Shown one piece after another: positions 42,904 to 51,610 of a stretch of DNA of 64,000 bases. The notes under the pieces were generated by a model, which was not told the origin of the DNA, made no database searches, and saw nothing but the letters and a program-made list of their open reading frames with translations. Position 1 is the first letter of the stretch; every line of letters starts with the position of its first letter. Made by a program: the position numbers and the translations under genes. Origin of the DNA: an uncultured Lachnospiraceae bacterium (GTDB lineage Bacteria > Bacillota > Clostridia > Lachnospirales > Lachnospiraceae). The stretch is taken from the NCBI GenBank assembly GCA_902777355.1, contig CACYTU010000021.1, positions 17,237 through 81,236 on the forward strand, given 5' to 3'.

Positions 42904-44259
42904 TTATAATGTCTTTACCGTCCGGTTGTACAGTCTCAGGAAGAAGGTGACCGACAGCACCGTGGACATGAGCTCCGCAATAGGAAATGCCCACCAGATC
43001 AGCGTCACTTCCCCAAATGTGGAGAGGAAGAGGGCGACCGGGATCAGTACGACAAGCTGACGCCCTACGGAGACGATCAGGGAGTAGTAGCTGTAGGAAA
43101 AGGCCTGGAAGATCGATCCCATGGCAATACAGGCACCGGCGAGGCCGAAGGAAAGGGAAATGATCCTCAGCGCGGGAACACCTATGCGAAGCATCTCCTC
43201 CGAGGCATTGAACATTCCCAGGAGTGCCTGGGGAAACAGGTGGAAAATGAGTGTCCCGCAGAGCATGATGCTGACGGCCAGGGTCATTGAGAATATCAGG
43301 GCCTCCTTGATGCGGTCGCTCCTGCGCGCGCCGTAGTTGTAGGCCAGCACCGGAATGAGACCGTTGTTCAGACCGAAGATCGGCATGAAGAAGAAGCTCT
43401 GAAGTTTGAAATATACGCCGAAGACCGCTGTAGCAGTCTTGGAGAAGCCTCCCAGAATCTGGTTCATGGCGTAAGTCATGATCGAGCCGATCGACATCAT
43501 CAGGATGGAGGGTGCCGCGACAAAGTAAATTTTGCGGATCACGTCTGCAGAAGGCTTCAGGATCTGAGGGATTGAAATGTGGATATCCTCGTTTTTGGTC
43601 AGGTTGAGGTAACAGCCGATGCAGCCGGCAACCACCTGGCCCAGCACAGTCGCCGCAGCGGCGCCGGCTACGCCCATTTTGGGGAAGCCGAACAGGCCGA
43701 AGATCATAATCGGGTCGAAGATGATATTGATGATGGCGCCGGTCGCCTGAGAGATCATGCTGTAGACTGTGCGCCCGGTTGACTGCAGGAGACGCTCAAA
43801 AGTAATCTGAAAAATGGCCCCGAAAGACATGCAGAGAACTATTTTCAGATAGATCGTCCCATATTCCTGCACCAGGGCGTCCTTAATCTGAGTACCTATG
43901 AAGGGGCCGGCACCGAACAGACCGATCAGCAGGAACAGGATGTAGGTCAAAAAGGCCAGAAACAGGCCGTTGTTGGCAGCCTCATCGGCGCGGTCGAATC
44001 TTTTTTCGCCCAGCGATTTTGAGAGGAGGGCGTTAATGCCGACGCCCGTTCCGGACGCAAAGGAAATCAGCGCGTTCTGCATGGGAAAAGCCAGCGTTAC
44101 CGCGGTCAGGGCGTCTTCCGAGAGTCTGGCGACGAACATACTGTCCACGACATTATAGAGAGCCTGGACCAGCATGGAGATCATCATGGGAAGCGACATC
44201 GATATGATCAGTTGTTTAACGGGCATAACGCCCATTTTGTTTTCTCTCTGTTTCTGCAT
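42904..44259 (-). CDS. MATE family efflux transporter
   Basis: 451 residues with about twelve membrane segments. The start reads MPVKQLIISMSLPMMISMLVQALYNVVDSMFVARL, typical of DinF/NorM-type MATE proteins, with SLGEKRFDRADEAANN in the first cytoplasmic loop. Members export drugs or metabolites using Na+ or H+ gradients; the substrate here is unknown. It precedes the CsoR-like gene by 70 bases on the same strand, so both may be one transcript. Confidence 0.95.
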   Translation of the reverse strand: MQKQRENKMGVMPVKQLIISMSLPMMISMLVQALYNVVDSMFVARLSEDALTAVTLAFPMQNALISFASGTGVGINALLSKSLGEKRFDRADEAANNGLFLAFLTYILFLLIGLFGAGPFIGTQIKDALVQEYGTIYLKIVLCMSFGAIFQITFERLLQSTGRTVYSMISQATGAIINIIFDPIMIFGLFGFPKMGVAGAAAATVLGQVVAGCIGCYLNLTKNEDIHISIPQILKPSADVIRKIYFVAAPSILMMSIGSIMTYAMNQILGGFSKTATAVFGVYFKLQSFFFMPIFGLNNGLIPVLAYNYGARRSDRIKEALIFSMTLAVSIMLCGTLIFHLFPQALLGMFNASEEMLRIGVPALRIISLSFGLAGACIAMGSIFQAFSYSYYSLIVSVGRQLVVLIPVALFLSTFGEVTLIWWAFPIAELMSTVLSVTFFLRLYNRTVKTL

Positions 44260-44293
44260 GGGATCTGTCTTTCCTTTCCCCGGAAAACTTCAA

Positions 44294-44337
44294 GATACCG
44301 CAGACCTGTTTCACCATGAGATGAGGTCTGCGGTATC
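44294..44337. terminator. 14-bp perfect hairpin before the MATE gene
   Basis: GATACCGCAGACCT (44294-44307) pairs with AGGTCTGCGGTATC (44324-44337). It lies between the small membrane protein gene's stop codon and the MATE start. T-rich sequence on either side is weak, so it may be a terminator or an RNA stability element. Confidence 0.6.
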
Positions 44338-44391
44338 AATATTCAACTCAATGCAGCGCGGTCTGCATCGTTCTGTATATGCATTCCGTTC

Positions 44392-44805
44392 CTACTGCCC
44401 GGACTCCTGGTCCTCCGGATCATCTGCTCCCCCTGTTGACGCGGATCCGTATACATATGTTTCTTCAACCGCTGCGGCTCCGGGTTTATCCGTCTCTTCA
44501 GTCGCTGCGGCTCCGGGTTTATCCGTCTCCTCAATTGCCGCGTCCACAGGTTCATCGGTCTCTTCGATTGCCGAATGCGCCGGAGCATCGGGCTCATCCT
44601 TGACGCGGTAATATTTATAATCCACATAATATCCGATCAGAAATCCCACCACTGCCAACGCAAGCTGCGGAATCTGGGATTCCATCCTGAGAGCCCCGGT
44701 CAGGATCAGCCCAAGTGCATAACCGATCGCAACCCCGTAAAACTCTGATTTTGGGATTGTATTAAAATATTTTTTCTGTGTGCTGTGATAGCCCTTTTTT
44801 TTCAC
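44392..44805 (-). CDS. Small membrane protein with acidic C-terminal repeats
   Basis: 137 residues. GTG 44805 is the start, behind GGAGGT. Basic N-terminus, then two membrane helices (SEFYGVAIGYALGLILTGAL and LALAVVGFLIGYYVDYKYY). The tail of about 65 residues has units of roughly 12 residues with EETDKPGAAA, coded by 36-bp DNA repeats (44450-44575). Unknown family; the C-terminal tail is probably cytoplasmic. Confidence 0.7.
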   Translation of the reverse strand: MKKKGYHSTQKKYFNTIPKSEFYGVAIGYALGLILTGALRMESQIPQLALAVVGFLIGYYVDYKYYRVKDEPDAPAHSAIEETDEPVDAAIEETDKPGAAATEETDKPGAAAVEETYVYGSASTGGADDPEDQESGQ

Positions 44806-44845
44806 ATTTCACCTCCATGGCCGCCTGCCGCAGGATTCCCCCAAA

Positions 44846-44887
44846 AAAACAGGCGCCGGGAACCCATTCTCCGGCTGCCTGTTTTTT
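44846..44887 (-). terminator. Terminator of the PRTase-like gene
   Basis: An AAACAGGC...CCGG arm pairs with CCGG..GCCTGTTTT. On the minus strand a T-run follows. T-rich flanks on both sides would allow use in either direction. Confidence 0.75.
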
Positions 44888-44892
44888 CATCC

Positions 44893-44992
44893 ATATATCA
44901 GGGAAACAAATATCCGGGAAACGATTGTCCGGGAAATGAATATCCGGGAAATGAATATCCGGAAATTATACATCCGGGAAATGAGTATCCGG
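44893..44992. repeat. 15-bp tandem repeat downstream of the PRTase-like gene
   Basis: About six units of the form ATCCGGGAAATGAAT. The array ends 65 bases from the stop codon of the downstream minus-strand gene's 3' side. Confidence 0.75.
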
Positions 44993-45056
44993 CCGCAGAT
45001 GCAGGCTTTACCGCAAAACCGACGGCACGTAATGACTTTGTCCGGAGATTTCTTTT

Positions 45057-45695
45057 TTACAGTCTGGAATAGCCGAAGCCGTTGCAGATCGCATCGATGG
45101 GCTCATGGTTCTGGCACATTCTGCACTTGGCAGGCTGATAGGACATGTAGTCCGGCAGATCCGCCGTGGAGTAAAGCGCGTGAACGGGGCGGTCCATAAC
45201 TTTGCTGACCGCGGAGAAGATCGCGGAAACGCCTTCGATGGTTCCGCCGTAATAGTAGATCGACTCAGTAGCGCGGGCAATGGTCTGACCTGTAGTTGCA
45301 GAAGCCAGAAGGAGGAGCACATGCTTGCCCTTTACCATCATCTGATTGTTTTCTCTGACAATCATCTGCCCGGAAAGGTCGTACTCAGGAGACATGATGT
45401 AAATCGTCTTGTGGGCATTCAGGGACATGATTCCGGCTCTGGTGAGTTCATCCGCCATGTAAGCACCGATGACCTCCATGCCGTCCATACAAACAATCGT
45501 ATCAATAACAGTGCTCGCCACATAAACTTCACTCATGGCGCGGGCCGCTGCTTTTGCTTCATTCTGTCTGGTTTTCATCGTGGTCATATCGATGTAATAA
45601 TTGATATGTGAGTTGGGAGTCACGAAGTGTCCCGGAATGACTTTCATAACGACATCATTATGACGGGGTGACCGCATTTTTCTGTAATTCTGCAT
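45057..45695 (-). CDS. Phosphoribosyltransferase-like protein with a changed PRPP loop
   Basis: 212 residues from ATG 45695, with GGGAGGT seven bases upstream. The fold resembles orotate phosphoribosyltransferase: IDTIVCMDGMEVIGAYMADEL, KHVLLLLASATTGQTIARATESI and GVSAIFS. In true PRTases the loop reads VEDVITTGGT with two acidic residues; here the acids are replaced (LASATTGQT). The C-terminus has CRMCQNHEPIDAICNGFGY, possibly a metal site. It may not make nucleotides; a moonlighting role is open. Promoter at 45959. Confidence 0.75.
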   Translation of the reverse strand: MQNYRKMRSPRHNDVVMKVIPGHFVTPNSHINYYIDMTTMKTRQNEAKAAARAMSEVYVASTVIDTIVCMDGMEVIGAYMADELTRAGIMSLNAHKTIYIMSPEYDLSGQMIVRENNQMMVKGKHVLLLLASATTGQTIARATESIYYYGGTIEGVSAIFSAVSKVMDRPVHALYSTADLPDYMSYQPAKCRMCQNHEPIDAICNGFGYSRL

Positions 45696-45958
45696 GCAAA
45701 ACCTCCCTTGCTTGAAAACAGATACTGCATAAATCTGCAAATACTGACTACCTGCTTCCGTCCTGTCCTGATCTCTAAGCAAATAGCTGCCTTCAGGTTC
45801 CGCTTCCCCGGAAATATTCTCCGGTGAAGGCCTGCTTCCCTCTGTTCAGCCCTCTGTTGACGGAATACTGCGATAAAAACTGCAAACTCCGCCTGACCGG
45901 CGGAGCCTGCATGTGCAATAATCGCAGCCGTTACCCTTACCCTTTTAACCTATCACCT

Positions 45959-45987
45959 ATTATACAATAAAACTTCTGAAAATGCTC
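45959..45987 (-). promoter_or_regulatory. Putative promoter of the PRTase-like gene
   Basis: On the minus strand GAGCAT, 17 bases, TATAAT, then AGG. The arrangement is shared with the ridA promoter (2163-2191). It gives a leader of about 260 bases. Confidence 0.45.
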
Positions 45988-46050
45988 TCTAAATAGCCCA
46001 ATTTGTGAGGTATTTACTATTTGCCAGATAAAATATTTTCGTATGAAGCA

Positions 46051-46091
46051 ATATAAAGCAATTTGAAGCAAATATAAAGCAATTTGAAGCA
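46051..46091. repeat. 21-bp direct repeat
   Basis: ATATAAAGCAATTTGAAGCA occurs at 46051-46070 and 46072-46091; shorter echoes precede it. The rest of 45783-46100 shows no gene. Confidence 0.75.
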
Positions 46092-46153
46092 GTTCCAGGT
46101 AACATGAAGCTGCTCAAATGCGGCGCTGTACCGGATCAGGGGCCAACATGGCC

Positions 46154-46213
46154 CGCAAATGTCCGCATGACCGGAAATGCATGCATATCCGTCTTTGCTG
46201 CCGCCTGCCCGCT
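46154..46213. repeat. Dispersed repeat R2, copy 2
   Basis: Aligned with 32197-32256 over 60 bp with about ten changes. It directly precedes repeat R3a. Confidence 0.65.
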
Positions 46214-46233
46214 GTTTATAAACATGTGTGATT

Positions 46234-46360
46234 CAAGACACGCCTGCGAGTCTTGCGCGCCGGATGCATTGCCCATAAGGGCAGCATCTTCCGCACATGC
46301 CAGGCATGTGCTGCCGCTTCCGTGCTGCATCCAACACACCTTCGGTGAGTAGGAGCGTTT
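46234..46360. repeat. Structured dispersed repeat R3, copy a
   Basis: 127 bp aligned with 48955-49083. Conserved blocks are GCGAGTCTTGCGCGCCGGATGCA, CAGCATCTTCCGCACATGC, GCATGTGCTGC and TTCCGTGCTGCATCCAACAC; each forms a hairpin or half of one. It begins three bases after the nhaC-like stop codon, so it lies in the 3' region of that transcript. Confidence 0.75.
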
Positions 46361-46362
46361 AT

Positions 46363-47727
46363 TCACACGGGCATGACAAAACCGCTGACCAGCAGGCACA
46401 CGCAGGTCAGGGCGGCCCCGATAAAGGCGTATGGCATCTGGGTAAAGGCGTGCTCCATGTTCTCGATTTTAGCACCGGCGGAAGCAAGCACTGTCGCGTC
46501 GGAATAAAAACAGGCGTGGCTGCCGAAAGTGCTCCCCGAGAGGATGGCGGCCATAGTGAGGATCATGTTGGCCCCCACAGCTGCAGCCAGCGGAACAATG
46601 ATCGGAATAACAATAGTAGAAATCCCCCAGGTCGAACTGGTCGCGAAAGTCAGCACAGCCACGACCAGGAAAATGATCACCGGATAAGTCGCGGGCGTCA
46701 CATAGGGCTGCACCAGGGAGATTACATATTCCGGCAGCTGCATGTCACCGCAGCAGCGCGCGACCGTGAAAGCGCCGACCAGGATGGCCAGTGTGGGCAT
46801 CATTTCGCAGTAACCGCTGATCAGCAGCTCGCCCCATTTTGAAAAAGTGAGACGTCTGCGGGGTACATACAAAAGCAGACAGAGGAAGAGTGTCAGAATA
46901 ACCGCCCTCAGTATGTCCTCCGTGACAATGGTCACGCCAATCAGGACTCCCATGGGAAGAGCGAAATCGATCAGCTGTCCGTCTTCTTCCCCGGTCTCCT
47001 CCTCTTCATTATACTTTCTGCTCTCCTCGCTGTAGGTCATGCCCGTCGCGCGTGTGCGCTCATAGGCCTTTTTCATGGGTCCGATCTTAGGCATCCATCC
47101 CATGGCGAACATCCACACCATGATCACTGTGATGATCGCGTAAAAAATAAAGGGGATGGTCCTGATATACATGGAAAAGCCGGAAGGAAAGTTCATATTG
47201 ATGATGGCTTCCTCCCTCATAAAAAGAGAGATATAAAAAGCTGTCCATGTCGAAAAAGGAATGATCACGCAGAAGGGAGTTCCCGTGGAATCCAGAAGAT
47301 AAGCCAGCGCCTCACGGGGTACCTTCTTTCGGTCGCAGATGTCCCGCATGCACAGTCCCACCGTGAGCATGTTGAGATAATCATCGACAAAAATGACGGC
47401 TCCCAGCACAAATGTACCCAAAAGGGCGCCGCGCTCCGTCCGGCAGAGTTTTTCCCCGATGCGGGTAAAGCCTCCGGTTCCCCTGGACTCCCGCAGCATT
47501 GCGATCAGACTGCCGAACAAACCGCAGATCAGGATAACGCTCTGGTTTTCGAGATCCGAGATCGCGGCCAGCAGCGTTTCCACCCAGGGAAGAAAAAAGC
47601 CTGTGCCGTGCATGATGATACATGCCAGAACGGATCCCGCCAGAAGAGACTCAAAGGACTTTCTGGTCAGTACCGCCATCACTATGATAAAGATTATGGG
47701 AATCAATGTAAGTGCGCCATATTCCAT
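46363..47727 (-). CDS. NhaC family Na+/H+ antiporter-like transporter
   Basis: 454 residues from ATG 47727, with GGAGGAAG nine bases upstream. PF03553 features: IPIIFIIVMAVLTRKSFESLLAG, AVIFVDDYLNMLTVG with the conserved aspartates, DSTGTPFCVIIPFSTW, and FATSSTWGISTIVIPI with GSTFGSHACFYSDATVLASAGA near the end. About eleven membrane segments. Members exchange Na+ for protons or move amino acids or organic acids. A hydrophilic loop (SEESRKYNEEEETGEEDGQ) lies near residue 230. The gene stands alone between long gaps. Confidence 0.93.
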   Translation of the reverse strand: MEYGALTLIPIIFIIVMAVLTRKSFESLLAGSVLACIIMHGTGFFLPWVETLLAAISDLENQSVILICGLFGSLIAMLRESRGTGGFTRIGEKLCRTERGALLGTFVLGAVIFVDDYLNMLTVGLCMRDICDRKKVPREALAYLLDSTGTPFCVIIPFSTWTAFYISLFMREEAIINMNFPSGFSMYIRTIPFIFYAIITVIMVWMFAMGWMPKIGPMKKAYERTRATGMTYSEESRKYNEEEETGEEDGQLIDFALPMGVLIGVTIVTEDILRAVILTLFLCLLLYVPRRRLTFSKWGELLISGYCEMMPTLAILVGAFTVARCCGDMQLPEYVISLVQPYVTPATYPVIIFLVVAVLTFATSSTWGISTIVIPIIVPLAAAVGANMILTMAAILSGSTFGSHACFYSDATVLASAGAKIENMEHAFTQMPYAFIGAALTCVCLLVSGFVMPV

Positions 47728-47860
47728 TCTATATCTTCCTCCGGAATCCCAAAAGAATCCCCCGGAATTCACCGGTATTTCCCGGGAATGCCTTTCTTAT
47801 ATCCGGAAATGCTTTTACTGCTTCCCGGAAAAAGCCCGCCGCTTTCCTAATGATTGTAAA

Positions 47861-47915
47861 ACCCTTCGCAATGGTTCTGTAAAATCTCCGAGTCATTGTG
47901 AAGGGTCTTTTATTT
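47861..47915 (+). terminator. Hairpin with T-run, no gene upstream on that strand
   Basis: ACCCTTCGCAATG (47861-47873) pairs with CATTGTGAAGGGT (47894-47906, one G-U), followed by CTTTTATTT on the plus strand. On the minus strand it lies about 130 bases upstream of the nhaC-like start. It may be an attenuator in that leader or an orphan terminator. Confidence 0.5.
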
Positions 47916-48363
47916 GCGTATGCCTGCCGCAGTCCGTGTCGGACCTGCGTAAACATTATTATTAAAAATTATAATAATCTTTTTTCTATCTTACAACATC
48001 CAGTTACAGGCAGGAAATACGCTGCTATATATTTCAGGCCGGAAACAGGCTTCCCTTTGTATTCCGTACGTAATCTCTTCCATTCCACACTCATCGGTTT
48101 TCTCAAAATGAGTCTTTTACCCCACAGGTTTAAGGATTACTCCGGCAATCTATGGCACAATATGCGCAAACGGGAAAAGGTCAGCGTGGGCCGGTACGGG
48201 CCGGAAGGATGAATACGTGACATCCAAATCCGATGTTTTGATCAATCAGTTAAAGAAGGCCATATGTCTTTTTTCATCTCTGCCAAAACCGTGTTTTTTA
48301 TTTTTATTTTTGATCAATAAAAGCATTTATATGCTTAAATTTCATCTTTTATGGTATTTTTTC

Positions 48364-48392
48364 TTGACAATCCAAAATAATAATAATAAATT
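48364..48392 (+). promoter_or_regulatory. SigA promoter of the histone-like gene
   Basis: A perfect TTGACA, a 17-base A/T-rich spacer and TAAATT. It gives a leader of about 60 bases to the ATG at 48458. Confidence 0.75.
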
Positions 48393-48457
48393 AATGTGCG
48401 TAATTTTCCAATTATTCTATTAATATACATTATTACTATCGACAGGAGGCAAGTAAT

Positions 48458-48769
48458 ATGGCCAGAACTAAAAAGGCAGAAACCGCTGCAGCCAAGACTA
48501 CTGCAGCTAAGACTACAGCAACTAAGACTACTGCAAAGGCAGCTGCTGAGAAGGCTCCCGCAAAGAGAACCCGCAAGAAAAAGGTCGTCCCGAATTTCGT
48601 GATTCAGTCCAGCGCTGATCAGTCCGTCACTTATGAAGCAGTCCTTGAGAAGGTCAATGCTGCATTTGACGGCGAAGTTACTTCCGTAGATGTCTATGTC
48701 AAGGCCGAAGAAGGCAAGGCATACTATGTCATCAACGGCGATGTGACCGGTGCTGTTGAGCTTTTCTGA
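48458..48769 (+). CDS. Small protein with a histone-like basic N-terminus (DUF6465 type)
   Basis: 103 residues, AGGAGG before the ATG. Residues 1-45 are Ala/Lys/Thr-rich (AAKTTA units), followed by KRTRKKK, like histone H1 tails. The C-terminal 58 residues (NFVIQSSADQSVTYEAVLEKVNAAFDGEVTSVDVYVKAEEGKAYYVINGDVTGAVELF) match the DUF6465 family common in Lachnospiraceae. The basic tail suggests nucleic-acid binding. It has its own promoter and a terminator at 48876. Confidence 0.88.
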   Translation: MARTKKAETAAAKTTAAKTTATKTTAKAAAEKAPAKRTRKKKVVPNFVIQSSADQSVTYEAVLEKVNAAFDGEVTSVDVYVKAEEGKAYYVINGDVTGAVELF

Positions 48770-48875
48770 TCTTAACTTTTAAAATATATTTAAGGCTCTC
48801 CCTCGAGCCTCTTGCGCCGCGTGCGCACCCCGTGGTTTTTTGCATGTAATTATACATGATGAATACGCAAAAAAG

Positions 48876-48923
48876 CAGCGGAATGTCTCCGATTTGTAAA
48901 CGGATTCATTCCGCTGTTTTTTT
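48876..48923 (+). terminator. Terminator of the histone-like gene
   Basis: CAGCGGAATG (48876-48885) pairs with CATTCCGCTG (48907-48916), with an inner TCCG/CGGA pair and TTTTTTT after it. It lies 107 bases after the stop codon. Confidence 0.85.
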
Positions 48924-48954
48924 ATTCTTCATCCCGCAATTTCAATCACTTATA

Positions 48955-49083
48955 CAAGACTCGCTTGCGGGTCTTGCGCGCCGGATGCAGGCTGCCCGTA
49001 ACAGCAGAATCTTGCGCACATGCGAAGCATGTGCTGCAGCTTCCGTGCTGCATCCAACACTCCTTTGGTGTGTGGGAGCGTTT
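48955..49083. repeat. Structured dispersed repeat R3, copy b
   Basis: 129 bp aligned with 46234-46360. It opens with a CAAGACTCGC/GCGGGTCTTG hairpin, then GCACATGCGAAGCATGTGC (perfect hairpin) and GCAGCTTCCGTGCTGC. It lies 35 bases beyond the PfkB kinase stop codon, in the same orientation relative to its gene as copy a. Confidence 0.75.
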
Positions 49084-49117
49084 AATTCAGCGGGGGATTG
49101 TGACCCGCCACTGTTTT

Positions 49118-50053
49118 TCAGCCGCTGGCTCCCATTCTGGAGATGCATTGGGAAGCGCGCAGGCGCCCTCTCTTCGCGCACTCGCTGAGATTCTCCCCCT
49201 TCAGAACACCTGTCAAAAAACCTGCCACAAAATTGTCACCCGCACCGGTGGAGTCGACGACTTCCACCGGAAGTGCCGGCAGATGGAACCTGCCCTCCTG
49301 TCCGTTCACGTAGCATCCATCCGCGCCTGCTTTAATGATAACGTTTTTGATACCGCTCCCGCGGAAGATCTCTGTCATCTCGAAGAAGTCATCCTCAGTG
49401 AGTTCCCTGCCCGTGAAGCCGGTATAATAAGCTGCTTCTCTTTCATTGGGGAAAATATAGTCGACAAGAGGCCACACAGGAGCCAGTTCTTCCATTTTGA
49501 TCTCCCGGAAGGTGGGCAGCTTTGTGTCCGCGCTGATGACGGCACCCGCTTTTTTCGCGGTCTCCATCAGTTTTTTCACTATTTCCGCCTGGTCCAGCGG
49601 AGCCCTGAAAAGGCTTGCGAAAGAGACTATGCTGGCGCTGTCCATTTCAAGTTCCTCTGCGGCAGGAATATAGCCCTCCAGCATTGTCGCCTTACTGTTT
49701 ATGGAGTGACGTCCTCCGTCCTGGTGCACCACGAGCTGGGCGATGGGTGTCACAAGGGAGTCCATAACTGTAATGTGGTCAGTGTTTACGCCGCGCCGGG
49801 ACAGTTCGGTGCGCAGCAGGTTTCCGGCTGAATCGGGCCCGACTCCGCAGGCGATTCCCGCCCTGCATCCCAACTCTGTCAGGGCAATTGACTCATTGAC
49901 CGCATCCCCTCCTATATGCAGTTCGATCCGCTCCGCGCGGAAAACATTTTCGCGGTGTTTGTCCGCCTCCTGCCCGCGGATAATGCAGTCGATCACAGCC
50001 TGACCGATGCAGAGCACATCATATTTTCTGTCGCTTTTCATAGTCTGATTCAT
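49118..50053 (-). CDS. PfkB family carbohydrate kinase
   Basis: 311 residues. PfkB features: the N-terminal VLCIGQAVIDCIIRG, GGDAVNESIAL, and DSTGAGDNFVAGFLTGVL with the catalytic aspartate. Closest pattern is the ribokinase group. The sugar is not identifiable. The gene stands alone; the ribosome binding site is weak (GGCTCGG). The next codon ATG at 50041 is an alternative start. Confidence 0.92.
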   Translation of the reverse strand: MNQTMKSDRKYDVLCIGQAVIDCIIRGQEADKHRENVFRAERIELHIGGDAVNESIALTELGCRAGIACGVGPDSAGNLLRTELSRRGVNTDHITVMDSLVTPIAQLVVHQDGGRHSINSKATMLEGYIPAAEELEMDSASIVSFASLFRAPLDQAEIVKKLMETAKKAGAVISADTKLPTFREIKMEELAPVWPLVDYIFPNEREAAYYTGFTGRELTEDDFFEMTEIFRGSGIKNVIIKAGADGCYVNGQEGRFHLPALPVEVVDSTGAGDNFVAGFLTGVLKGENLSECAKRGRLRASQCISRMGASG

Positions 50054-50095
50054 TTTCCGAGCCTTTCTGCCAGGTGTTCATTTTCTTTCGTTACT

Positions 50096-50222
50096 TATCC
50101 CCTTGTTTCCTTATTCCCTTGCTTCCTTATTCTCTTGTTCCCTTATTCCCTTGTTTCCTTATTCCCTTGTTTCCTTATTCCCTTGCTTCCTTATTCCCTT
50201 GCTTCCTTATTCCCTTGCTTCC
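50096..50222. repeat. 15-bp tandem repeat, about nine copies
   Basis: CCTTATTCCCTTGCTT and CCTTATTCCCTTGTTT variants. It lies about 110 bases beyond the stop codon of the next minus-strand gene and upstream of the PfkB start. Confidence 0.85.
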
Positions 50223-50329
50223 GGAAAAACGGAAAAAAGGAAAAAACCGATTCGGTACAATCGAAGACAAGGTTAACGGGGTAAAGAAGTATCAGACTAT
50301 ATCAAACAGTAAACTGTCCTATCAGATAC

Positions 50330-50839
50330 CTATTCTTTCCCAAACAGTAATCCTGCGATTCCGCTTATTATGTTCTCGGCTGTCTTGCTTCCCGTTCCAA
50401 ACCCTTCTCTGAAAACACTATCCATCCCTACATAAAACCACTTCAGGACCTGTTTTGAAAACTCCGATTTAAGAGATTTCTCATCTTTATTCTTGTCATT
50501 ACTGTTTTCTCTGAAGCTCTCAAACCTGTCAAAGAGGTATTTATGCCATTCAGGTCCTAGCAGGTTATCACTGTACTCATTGTCAAATCCCTCGATCTGC
50601 GAGCAGATATCCTGAGGGATGTCCATATAATAATACCTCAGCAGGCTCCTGGTCTCTTCATGAAACTCTCTCAGTCCGGCGATCTTATCATCATCCAGCG
50701 CATCTATGTCTGCAAAATATTTCTCATACAGAATCATATATCTGGTATAGAGACTGCGAAGAATGGTTTCCAGTTCCTCCTTTTTGACAGTCTCTTCATG
50801 CAGAATCTGCTCAACTCTTTCCTTGCTTAATTCGACCAT
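50330..50839 (-). CDS. Unrecognised helical protein
   Basis: 169 residues, AGGAGG before the ATG. Mostly charged and helical: EELETILRSLYTRYMILYEKYFADIDALDDDKIAGLREF and WHKYLFDRFESFRENSNDKNKDEKSLKSEF. The end (TAENIISGIAGLLFGKE) is a short hydrophobic helix, possibly a membrane anchor. I recognise no family. It shares its strand with nrdG, starting 52 bases beyond the nrdG stop codon. Confidence 0.65.
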   Translation of the reverse strand: MVELSKERVEQILHEETVKKEELETILRSLYTRYMILYEKYFADIDALDDDKIAGLREFHEETRSLLRYYYMDIPQDICSQIEGFDNEYSDNLLGPEWHKYLFDRFESFRENSNDKNKDEKSLKSEFSKQVLKWFYVGMDSVFREGFGTGSKTAENIISGIAGLLFGKE

Positions 50840-50890
50840 AGCTATCCTCCTCGTATGCTTAACAGGTTTGTACTGTCTGCGGAGCCGTGG

Positions 50891-51418
50891 TTACAGGCTT
50901 TTGACCTCCCGGGCAGCTCCCGCCGACAGGCTGGCAGGCACATCGACCAGGCGCTGGTTGGAGCTCCCGCGGTAAATGCATTCCCTGCTCAGCAGTTCCA
51001 TGCGGAAGGGGCCGTCCACAAGCACATCCATGTGATTCAGCGCTTCGACCGCATCGGGTCCTGCGCTGCCCTTCATGATCTCCTCAAAAGTCCAGCCGGT
51101 ATAACACCAGACGGTAAGCCCTTTGGCATGTGCCGCGTCAGCCGCCGCAATGACTGCCCGGGGCTGCAGAAGGGGGTCACCGCCGGAGAGGGTGATGCCG
51201 TCCAGATAGCGGGTTTTCCGAATCTCTTCAATCAATTCGTCAAGGCTGATCTCCTCTCCGCCCGCCGGGTCCCATGTCTCGGGATTGTGGCAGCCCGGAC
51301 AATGATGGGGACACCCCTGAAAAAAGACTGTAAAGCGCACTCCCGGCCCATCCACGCTGGAGTGCTTTACCATCCCCGCAATTCTGGCCTTTGTTGTCCC
51401 TGATGTAGTATTTTCCAT
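50891..51418 (-). CDS. nrdG: Anaerobic ribonucleotide reductase activating protein
   Basis: 175 residues, AGGAG before the ATG. The radical SAM cluster motif is CPHHCPGC (CX3CX2C), preceded by SSVDGPGVRFTVFFQG; DGITLSGGDPLLQ follows. It makes the glycyl radical of NrdD under anaerobic conditions. The nrdD gene is not adjacent and not seen in the window. Confidence 0.94.
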   Translation of the reverse strand: MENTTSGTTKARIAGMVKHSSVDGPGVRFTVFFQGCPHHCPGCHNPETWDPAGGEEISLDELIEEIRKTRYLDGITLSGGDPLLQPRAVIAAADAAHAKGLTVWCYTGWTFEEIMKGSAGPDAVEALNHMDVLVDGPFRMELLSRECIYRGSSNQRLVDVPASLSAGAAREVKSL

Positions 51419-51610
51419 AGCCGCTCCTGTATTTCTCCTGCTGCCTGTTTCTTCTGCTGCCTGTTTCTCCTGCAGTCAGCTTCTTCCCTTGTCTCAGACC
51501 CGGTCCGGATTTGCCGCAAAAAGAATGCTCTCCTTCATTTCACGATCTGCCTTTTACGATTATCGAAACGGGGCGTAAAAACCTGGCCGACGAAGTCGTC
51601 CGTGAGTACA

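Larger units (their letters stand above)
47728..48457. other. Divergent intergenic region, 730 bases
   Basis: Holds CCGGAA-type degenerate repeats (47740-47830), the hairpin at 47861-47906 and a promoter at 48364. No gene is supported, although a 68-codon frame occurs at 48217. Confidence 0.5.

Noticed and set aside
48217-48423. A 68-codon plus-strand frame before the histone-like gene
   Set aside because: AT-rich composition, no ribosome binding site, and it overlaps the promoter at 48364.
50096-50222. Tandem CCTTATTCCCTTG units as a CRISPR array
   Set aside because: Units are contiguous 15-mers without spacers.
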